NCBI GenBank assembly: GCA_902767235.1
Contig: CACXGR010000322.1
Location: 1 to 7,758 of the forward strand
DNA length: 7,758 bases
Direction: 5' to 3'
Origin: an uncultured Lachnospiraceae bacterium
GTDB lineage: Bacteria; Bacillota; Clostridia; Lachnospirales; Lachnospiraceae
Below, one piece after another: positions 1-5,400 of the stretch. The stretch's first letter is position 1, and every line of letters begins with the position of its first letter. The notes beneath the pieces were generated by a model. The model saw nothing but the letters and a program-made list of their open reading frames with translations. It did no database searches and was not told where the DNA came from. Made by a program: the position numbers and the translations under genes.

Positions 1-12
1 GGGGGTGGCAAA

Positions 13-1611
13 GTGTATAAGGATGGCAAAGTTTGGATGGCACTGAACGACGCAAATGAGGAGGTCTGTCTTCTGCCCGGAAAGGCGAACCGGCACGGAC
101 TGGTGGCCGGCGCGACCGGTACCGGAAAGACGGTGACCTTACGTGTCATGGCGGAGGCTTTCAGCGATATGGGCGTTCCCGTATTCCTGGCGGATGTCAA
201 GGGCGATCTGGCAGGCATGATGGCGCCCGGCACGGACAGCGAAGACATGCGCGCCCGCATCGAGAGATTCGGCCTTGACAAGTGCGGATTCTCCTACGAG
301 GGATATCCGGTGACCTTCTGGGACATCTACGGCGAGAAGGGCATTCAGCTCCGCACGACGATCTCTGAGATGGGACCGCTCCTTCTTGCGAGAATTCTCA
401 AGCTCAATGAGCTGCAGACAAATATTCTCTTCATCATTTTTAAGATCGCGGATGACAACGGCCTTCTTCTGATCGACACGAAGGACCTCAAAGCGATGCT
501 GAACCATGTCAACGAGAATCACAAAGAGTATGAAGCGCTGTACGGAAAGATGAGTTCTGCTTCCATCGCAGCCATTCTCCGCGCCGTTGTGGCGCTGGAG
601 ATCGACGGGGGAGAGACTTTCTTCGGAGAGCCCGGCCTCAATATTTTCGACTGGCTGACGACGGAAAACGGCAAGGGAATGATCAATATTCTGGACAGCC
701 AGAGTCTGGTCAACAACTCAAGGCTCTATTCCACTTTCCTTCTGTGGATGCTCTCGGAGCTCTTTGAGAAACTGCCGGAAGTGGGCGATCAGGACAAACC
801 CAAGATGGTCTTCTTCTTTGACGAAGCCCACCTTCTGTTCAAAGACGCGCCCAAGGCTCTCATTGAGAAAATAGAGCAGGTTGTCAAACTGATTCGCTCC
901 AAGGGCGTCGGCGTCTACTTCTGCACGCAGAATCCCAGAGATATTCCGGATGGCGTTTTGGCGCAGCTGAGCAATAGGATCCAGCATGCGCTGCGCGCAT
1001 ATACGCCGGCGGACCAGAAAGCGGTCCGCGCCGCAGCGGATTCTTTCCGCGAGAACCCCGCCTTCGATACATTCGATACGATCCTTGCCCTGGGCACCGG
1101 CGAAGCCGTGATCTCTTTCCTCGAGCCGGACGGGACACCCAGTATCGCGCAGAAGTGCCGCGTGCTTCCTCCCAGAAGCCGCATGGGCGCCGTGACGGAT
1201 TACGAGAGAGACTCAAGGATCAAGGGAAGCCTCCTCTATGCTAAGTACGCACAGGCAGTAGACCCCGAGTCCGCATATGAGATCCTCAAGAGGATCGGAC
1301 TGGAGAAAGCGGCGGAGGAAGAAAAACTCAGACGCGATGCTTTGGAAGCCAAAGCAGTTGCTGCCGAGGCCGCACGGAAGGCCAAGGAGGAAGCAGCGGC
1401 AGCTAAAGCGGCGCAGAGAGAAGCCGAAAAGGCGCAGAACGCCAAGAAGCGGGCAGCCAAGTCTGTGGGCAGCAGCGTGGCGGGAACCGTCGGCCGCGAA
1501 GTCGGAAAGACGGTGGGCGGGACCATCGGCGGCCAATTCGGAAAGACGCTGGGCGGAAACCTCGGGGCGAGCCTTGGAAGAGGAATCCTCAATACGCTCT
1601 TCGGACGCTGA
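13..1611 (+). CDS. HerA-like P-loop ATPase, DUF853 family
   Basis: A 532-residue cytoplasmic ATPase of the DUF853/HerA-like helicase group (E. coli YjgR type). The family is related to HerA/FtsK DNA-pumping motors, but its substrate and cellular role are not established. Visible motifs are Walker A GATGTGKT (residues 33-40), a DVKGDL segment (61-66), Walker B FFFDEAH (267-273), a sensor-like block TQNPRDIP (305-312) with the SNRIQHALR stretch (320-328), and LPPRSRMG (385-392). The conserved core ends near residue 415. A charged Ala/Lys/Glu-rich, probably coiled-coil segment (about 431-483) follows, then a glycine-zipper tail with Gly or Ala every fourth residue (486-522) ending in NTLFGR. I chose the GTG at 13 because MYKDGKVWMA resembles other family N-termini and a G-rich SD-like run lies at 1-5. 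The frame stays open to the window edge, so an upstream start is not excluded. A terminator follows, so it does not appear to be cotranscribed with the next gene. Confidence 0.88.
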   Translation: MYKDGKVWMALNDANEEVCLLPGKANRHGLVAGATGTGKTVTLRVMAEAFSDMGVPVFLADVKGDLAGMMAPGTDSEDMRARIERFGLDKCGFSYEGYPVTFWDIYGEKGIQLRTTISEMGPLLLARILKLNELQTNILFIIFKIADDNGLLLIDTKDLKAMLNHVNENHKEYEALYGKMSSASIAAILRAVVALEIDGGETFFGEPGLNIFDWLTTENGKGMINILDSQSLVNNSRLYSTFLLWMLSELFEKLPEVGDQDKPKMVFFFDEAHLLFKDAPKALIEKIEQVVKLIRSKGVGVYFCTQNPRDIPDGVLAQLSNRIQHALRAYTPADQKAVRAAADSFRENPAFDTFDTILALGTGEAVISFLEPDGTPSIAQKCRVLPPRSRMGAVTDYERDSRIKGSLLYAKYAQAVDPESAYEILKRIGLEKAAEEEKLRRDALEAKAVAAEAARKAKEEAAAAKAAQREAEKAQNAKKRAAKSVGSSVAGTVGREVGKTVGGTIGGQFGKTLGGNLGASLGRGILNTLFGR

Positions 1612-1639
1612 GCATCCAAAGCGCGTCCTTATTTGAGAG

Positions 1640-1656
1640 CGGTGGAAAATCCGCCG
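1640..1656 (+). other. Small hairpin after the ATPase gene
   Basis: A 7-bp stem (1640-1646 with 1650-1656, including one G-U pair) has an AAA loop. It lies 29 bases after the stop codon. Only a weak T-rich stretch follows (ATTTTA from 1661), so it may be a 3' end stabiliser or a weak first terminator ahead of the stronger one at 1689. Confidence 0.35.
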
Positions 1657-1688
1657 TCACATTTTAATAAAAACACCTGAAAAAGAGC

Positions 1689-1716
1689 AGCACACCATAG
1701 GGTGTGCTGTTTTTTG
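1689..1716 (+). terminator. Rho-independent terminator of the ATPase gene
   Basis: A perfect 9-bp stem (CAGCACACC at 1689-1697 with GGTGTGCTG at 1702-1710) has a 4-nt loop and is followed directly by six T residues (1711-1716). It separates the ATPase transcript from the downstream surface-protein unit. Confidence 0.9.
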
Positions 1717-1748
1717 ATGCCGATCGGGGAAAATATTACAAAAATGTT

Positions 1749-1777
1749 TTGCACTTTCAAAGATCCGAAACTATAAT
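1749..1777 (+). promoter_or_regulatory. Sigma-A-type promoter for the surface-protein gene
   Basis: A -35 TTGCAC (1749-1754) and a perfect -10 TATAAT (1772-1777) are separated by 17 bases. Transcription would begin near 1784, leaving a leader of about 256 nt before the ATG at 2040. It lies about 30 bases past the preceding terminator, so the surface gene has its own promoter. Confidence 0.8.
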
Positions 1778-1783
1778 CTCTCT

Positions 1784-2039
1784 ATCGGCCGCGGATCCGG
1801 CATTGATCTTATGCCCCCGGCCGGCACACATCGGATCCTCTCTGTGATCCGATGCATGTCACGCGCACGATCTGCGCATATTACCCTGTTTTTTGTCTGC
1901 TCCCGGCGACGGGGGAAATACCAGACACGGTTCAGTAGATCTGTCCCGGCTCCTCTCTGCTCAGCCGGGCGCGGTCTTCCGGGACCGGGGATCTGTTGAC
2001 ATAGAGGAAGCAAAGACCGTATTAGTGAAGGAGTGTAAA
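1784..2039 (+). other. Long structured 5' leader of the surface-protein gene
   Basis: This gene-free stretch shows several inverted repeats by eye. H1: GGCAT 1799-1803 with ATGCC 1811-1815. H2: a perfect 9-bp stem, CATCGGATC 1829-1837 with GATCCGATG 1846-1854. H3: GCGCA 1863-1867 with TGCGC 1873-1877. H4: CCCGGCT 1945-1951 with AGCCGGG 1963-1969. H5: CGGTC 1972-1976 with GACCG 1983-1987. H4 and H5 are enclosed by AGATC 1937-1941 with GATCT 1990-1994, which would form a three-way junction. TCCTCTCTG occurs twice (1836-1844 and 1951-1959), in both cases spanning the hairpin loop of H2 and H4. CTCCT (1950-1954) could pair with the SD core AGGAG (2029-2033). I do not recognise a known riboswitch class. 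Cis-regulation is an inference; the base pairing is read directly and has not been energy-modelled. Confidence 0.5.
2027..2033 (+). promoter_or_regulatory. Ribosome binding site fixing the surface-protein start
   Basis: GAAGGAG lies 6 bases before the ATG at 2040. It supports that start over the in-frame TTG at 1893, which has no SD and would place a non-signal sequence before the hydrophobic export signal. Confidence 0.85.
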
Positions 2040-5000
2040 ATGCGCAGTAGAAAGAATCTGGTGATGAGAGCTGCCGCACTGCTCATGACCGTATTATTGG
2101 TCATGGCTCCGTGCGCGGCGGCAATGGGATCGGATGTCGGGAACGGACAAAGTGCTGAGACGAAGACCGGGACAGGATCTGCAGCCATGCAGGAAGCAGA
2201 CACCGCCTCAACAGCGGGGGCGGAAGCGGCATCGGAAGAGGAACCTGCAAAAGAAGCGGAAGCGGCACCGGCAGCGAGCGGCGAGACCGCGGATGCAGCG
2301 GCGCCGGAAGAGGAACCCGGAAAGGAGCCGGAAGCGGCACCGGCAGCGGGCGGTGAGACCGCGGATACAGCGGCGCCGGATCAGGAAGCGGCTGAGGGTG
2401 GTGAGACGAAAGAAGCGGCAGCGCCGGCCTTGGATCCGCCGCAGAGCACCGGCGAGATCAAGGGATCTGAGGAAAAAGAGGCAGATGCGCAGACGGCGCC
2501 GGACAAAGCCAAGATCAGAAAAACGAAGGCCCAAAATGCGGTGGAGGAACCGGACTGGCTCAGCGGCGGCACCGGGAGCAAAAAAGAGATAACCGACAAG
2601 GTCGATGTCACATTCGGCACCGAAATCAGGACCTTGTACAGAGAATATGGAATGGGCAACTGGGCAACGGCGTCTTTTGATGTCGCCTGCAGCGGGATCC
2701 CGGACAGCCAGTACGCATTGTGCCTTGACCCGCTCAAGAACTCCGTGAACATAGAGGGGAAGCCTGCTGACCATGTGTATGAGTACAGCACGCCCATGCT
2801 GGTAAAGGCCATGTATTACGGCGTAGGGCCGGGAAACAGCGTGCTGGAGGAGATCATCGCCGAGGCCACAGGCTCGCGGGAGAACCTGGGCGAGATCTGC
2901 AATATCGTCACCCATGTTTCCCTCTCCCAGGTATTTGCTAAGCTCCATGAAGCGGATTCGGACATGGGCTCTGTCAAATCTTATTACGGAGACGGGCTGA
3001 TCGCGACCTCCGATCTTCTGGTGGAACTGGTCGGCAGATTCGGCAGCCGGATCGCCGGCCTGCCGGTGCCGGACAATTACTACGTATATGTGGCAGCGCT
3101 GGACGACTCCAAAAAACAGGATTTCGGATTCGGCGCCTTTGCCATCCGCTTCCCGGAGGCGGAGATCCGGCTGAAAAAGAGCGCCAGTGAGAAGTCTGTG
3201 ACAGAAATGAACCGATGCTATTCCCTGGCCGGAGCGGAATACGGCGTCTATACGGACGCGGCGTGCACACAGCTTGCGGGCACACTGCGCACCGGGGAGG
3301 ACGGGACGACGGATACGATCAAGGTATCGGTCGGAGATACCTATTATATCAAAGAGCACACAGCGCCCGAAGGGTACTGCCTGGACCCTGAGATCTATGA
3401 GATCACGCCCTCGAATGATCAGGAAGTCTGTACACTGGAGATGGAGGAAGAGCCGGCTGTATCGAAAATATCCATCGAAATATGGAAAAAGAGCAGAGAG
3501 AGTGAGCCGGCGAACGCAGTGACACCGGAGGGAACGGAGTTCACGATCCGATATTTTGACGGATACTACGAGCCGGATGCGCTTCCCGATGAAGCGGCCA
3601 GAACATGGGTGATCAGAGTACGGAAAACGGAAAAGGGATATCTGGCCCGGATGTGCGAGGAGGACCGGGTATCCGGCGAATTCTATAAAATGGGCGGCGG
3701 CGCGGTGATCCCGCTGGGAACCATTGCGATCACGGAGTCAAAAGCTGCAGAGGGATTTGTCAACGACGGAGAATTCGGCGAGGGGATCCGCACCTTTGTC
3801 GGACAAGTCAGGATGAATGAGGAAAAAAACGCGGCGGAGATGATCGCGGTCTGCGGCAGACCGTCCCTTCAGGATCCGGAGACGCTGCGATTTGAAGTCG
3901 AAGACACACCGGTCTCAAGAAAGCCGGAGATCAGAACGACTGCGGCAGACAGAGATACGGGCACACACATGGGCGCACCGGACGGGACGATCACCATCGA
4001 CGACACGGTTTCCTACAGGGATCTGAACCCGGGAGAGGACTATTGGATGAAAGGACGCCTGATCGACAGATCCACGCGGTCGGCGGTCACGGACAAAGAC
4101 GGCAGAGAAGTGACGGCAGAAAAGCGCTTCACGGCAGCAGCTTCCGGCGCGGGCAGCGTTGTCATGACTTTTACTTTTGAAGCGGGAGAGAGCCTTGGGG
4201 GAAAGACGCTGGTCGTATATGAGACAGCCGTGGAGGCTTCGACGGGGATCACAGCGGCGCAGCACGAGAATCCGGAGGATGAAGCGCAGAGCATTCATTT
4301 CCCGGAAGGGAGTACGACGGCGCAGGACAACGAGACCGGCACGCATACCGCCTGTCCCGATGAAAAAGTAGTGATCCGGGATACCATCGTCTACAAAAAT
4401 CTCCTGCCCGGGCGGCGCTTCAAAGTCGAAGGCGTACTCGTGGACGCCGAAACGGGAGAGCCGGTGATCGCAGACGGGCAAAAGGTCATGTCCGCCAAAG
4501 AATTCACGCCCCGGGAGGAGAGCGGAAGCGTCACGGTGACCTTTGAGTTCAACGGGACAGCGCTGGCGGGGAGGCGCACAGTGGTGTTCGAGAAGGTAAA
4601 GCTCGGCGATATCCCCGTGATCGTGCACGAAGATCTGACGGACGAGGGACAGAGCATAGTATTCCCGTCTGTCGGGACAAGGGCGGAGGATCCCGCAGAC
4701 GGGGACAGGACCCTGCGCACCGGGAAGGACGTGAAGGTGAAGGATACCGTTCGCTTTACAAATCTGACGCCGGGCAGGGAATACATCCTCAAAGGCACCC
4801 TGATGGACAAAAAGACAGGAGGCCCCCTGAGGGTCAGCGGCGATATCGTTACGGGTGAAAAGACTTTTGTGCCGGATCAGCCGGACGGAAGGGCGCAGCT
4901 GGAGATCCGCCTCGATGCTTCGGCGCTCCAAAACAGGGACCTTGTCTTCTTTGAGGACCTCTTTGAAGTCAATCCCAAGACCGGCCGGAGCGTGAAGATC

Positions 5001-5180
5001 GGCAGTCACAGAGACCTCAATGATTCCGACCAGACGCTTCATTTTACGGAGGACGGCAGGCCGGACCGCTCCGCAGATACGGGAGACGGGAGCGATCCCG
5101 GCACGGTCATGGCGGCCATCTTCCTGAGCGCAGTCCTTTTGGCGGCAGCGGCGCTGAGCGGCAAGGAAAAAGAAGAGTGA
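2040..5180 (+). CDS. VaFE/T-Q ester repeat surface-anchored protein
   Basis: A 1046-residue exported, adhesin-like protein. Residues 1-28 form a signal peptide: basic RSRK, a hydrophobic core, then AAA before MGSD. An Ala/Glu/Pro-rich stalk follows (about 32-185) with a 24-residue tandem repeat. Residues about 200-372 resemble the N-terminal head of VaFE proteins (YALCLDP, AMYYGVGPG, THVSLSQ), with a possible thioester pair C228/Q297. Two CnaB/SpaA-like domains follow (about 374-472 and 476-624), with E-box Glu residues E439 (YIKEHTAPEGY) and E566 (ITESKAAEGF). Three T-Q ester domains lie at about 629-757, 758-879 and 880-1005. The C-terminus has SADTGD (1011-1016), a hydrophobic segment (about 1023-1039) and a short GKEKEE tail. 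Such proteins are normally sortase-attached to the wall and act as shafts or adhesins; the ligand is unknown. No sortase is nearby. The gene is monocistronic by context, with a strong promoter and a long leader. The signal-to-anchor architecture and ester domains are firm; the thioester and sortase anchoring are inferred. Confidence 0.88.
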   Translation: MRSRKNLVMRAAALLMTVLLVMAPCAAAMGSDVGNGQSAETKTGTGSAAMQEADTASTAGAEAASEEEPAKEAEAAPAASGETADAAAPEEEPGKEPEAAPAAGGETADTAAPDQEAAEGGETKEAAAPALDPPQSTGEIKGSEEKEADAQTAPDKAKIRKTKAQNAVEEPDWLSGGTGSKKEITDKVDVTFGTEIRTLYREYGMGNWATASFDVACSGIPDSQYALCLDPLKNSVNIEGKPADHVYEYSTPMLVKAMYYGVGPGNSVLEEIIAEATGSRENLGEICNIVTHVSLSQVFAKLHEADSDMGSVKSYYGDGLIATSDLLVELVGRFGSRIAGLPVPDNYYVYVAALDDSKKQDFGFGAFAIRFPEAEIRLKKSASEKSVTEMNRCYSLAGAEYGVYTDAACTQLAGTLRTGEDGTTDTIKVSVGDTYYIKEHTAPEGYCLDPEIYEITPSNDQEVCTLEMEEEPAVSKISIEIWKKSRESEPANAVTPEGTEFTIRYFDGYYEPDALPDEAARTWVIRVRKTEKGYLARMCEEDRVSGEFYKMGGGAVIPLGTIAITESKAAEGFVNDGEFGEGIRTFVGQVRMNEEKNAAEMIAVCGRPSLQDPETLRFEVEDTPVSRKPEIRTTAADRDTGTHMGAPDGTITIDDTVSYRDLNPGEDYWMKGRLIDRSTRSAVTDKDGREVTAEKRFTAAASGAGSVVMTFTFEAGESLGGKTLVVYETAVEASTGITAAQHENPEDEAQSIHFPEGSTTAQDNETGTHTACPDEKVVIRDTIVYKNLLPGRRFKVEGVLVDAETGEPVIADGQKVMSAKEFTPREESGSVTVTFEFNGTALAGRRTVVFEKVKLGDIPVIVHEDLTDEGQSIVFPSVGTRAEDPADGDRTLRTGKDVKVKDTVRFTNLTPGREYILKGTLMDKKTGGPLRVSGDIVTGEKTFVPDQPDGRAQLEIRLDASALQNRDLVFFEDLFEVNPKTGRSVKIGSHRDLNDSDQTLHFTEDGRPDRSADTGDGSDPGTVMAAIFLSAVLLAAAALSGKEKEE
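2235..2378 (+). repeat. 72-bp tandem repeat in the stalk-coding region
   Basis: Two adjacent in-frame 72-bp copies (2235-2306 and 2307-2378) encode residues 66-89 and 90-113. Both follow the pattern EEEP..E.EAAPAA.GETAD.AAP. A shorter degenerate third unit follows (about residues 114-130, with GGETKEAAAPA). Unit length is a multiple of three, so copy-number change would keep the frame and alter stalk length. Confidence 0.85.
3924..5054 (+). repeat. Three T-Q ester (VaFE) domain repeats, protein level
   Basis: The units are residues 629-757, 758-879 and 880-1005. Each carries the five residues known for Thr-Gln ester cross-link domains, first described in Clostridium perfringens Cpe0147. Thr in TxAxD: T633, T759, T880. 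Asp in DT[VI]: D655, D781, D902. Glu in the V-x-[FY]-E motif: E728, E851, E972. His: H742, H863, H990. Gln: Q750, Q871, Q998. The Thr-to-Asp spacing is 22 and His-to-Gln is 8 in all three, so all three should be able to form the bond. The adjacent T634 and T760 are alternative Thr choices in units 1 and 2. DNA identity between units is low, so this is an old duplication. Confidence 0.85.
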
Positions 5181-5193
5181 CCGGTCCGCAGCG

Positions 5194-5225
5194 GCTTTGA
5201 TCCGGAACAGGGAAAATCCGGAAGC
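5194..5225 (+). other. Weak hairpin after the surface-protein gene
   Basis: GCTT (5194-5197) and CCGG (5202-5205) could pair with CCGG (5218-5221) and AAGC (5222-5225), with a 4-nt bulge and a 12-nt loop. No T-run follows, so this is a poor terminator. I see no convincing intrinsic terminator for this gene. Confidence 0.2.
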
Positions 5226-5263
5226 GTATTTCATCAAAAAAACGAAAAAAAGGGAAGATCCGG

Positions 5264-5276
5264 GCCAAGACTTGGC
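5264..5276. other. Perfect inverted repeat upstream of the GTPase promoter
   Basis: GCCAAG and CTTGGC flank a single A. It sits 19 bases before the putative -35 box at 5296 and has operator-like symmetry. No regulator can be named, and a chance palindrome is possible. Confidence 0.3.
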
Positions 5277-5295
5277 AAACTTCATAATATACTTC

Positions 5296-5324
5296 TTGTA
5301 AACAGGTGAAATAATTGCTAAAAT
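5296..5324 (+). promoter_or_regulatory. Promoter of the EF-G-like GTPase gene
   Basis: TTGTAA (5296-5301), a 17-base spacer and TAAAAT (5319-5324). A TG one base before the -10 gives an extended -10 element. Transcription would begin near 5331, giving a leader of about 70 nt. That leader includes the short symmetric element TGTCA-GA-TGACA (5344-5355). The start at 5401 is set by GGAGG (5389-5393), with a 7-base spacer. Confidence 0.6.
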
Positions 5325-5400
5325 ATACAAGACTGTTTGTTTGTGTCAGATGACAAGGCACAGCAAATACTCTAATTTATGGTATAGTGGAGGTCTGGAA

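Noticed and set aside
1855..1895. c-di-GMP (GEMM-I) riboswitch suggested by CACGCGCA and a nearby T-run
   Set aside because: The conserved GEMM core elements (GCAAA segments, tetraloop and receptor) are absent, and the T-run at 1889-1894 is not adjacent to the hairpin at 1863-1877, so it is not a clear terminator either.
1811..1999. 62-codon open frame inside the leader
   Set aside because: It has no SD, the predicted peptide is Arg/Pro/Ser-rich low complexity, and it lies over the inverted repeats that explain this region better.
1996..2025. TTGACA with TATTAG at 18 bases as a second promoter
   Set aside because: The -10 is poor and initiation would fall at or inside the SD, leaving no usable leader. 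The 1749-1777 promoter is far better.
1893..2039. N-terminal extension of the surface protein from an in-frame TTG at 1893
   Set aside because: No SD precedes it, it would put 49 non-hydrophobic residues before a clear signal peptide, and the ATG at 2040 has GAAGGAG at ideal spacing.
2100..2120. Lipoprotein lipobox at the signal peptide cysteine C25
   Set aside because: The residues before Cys are MAP, which does not fit a lipobox, and a normal AAA signal peptidase I site follows.
2208..3359. 383-codon antisense open frame
   Set aside because: An Arg/Cys-rich shadow of the repeat-bearing stalk and head region, with no family resemblance.
3915..5330. 471-codon antisense open frame under the surface-protein gene
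   Set aside because: It mirrors the codon bias of the + strand gene, has no SD or recognisable domain, and lies almost wholly inside a well-supported gene.
5341..5400. Upstream TTG start for the GTPase at 5341
   Set aside because: The GGAGG at 5389-5393 serves the ATG at 5401, and the family N-terminus begins MKVY at that ATG.
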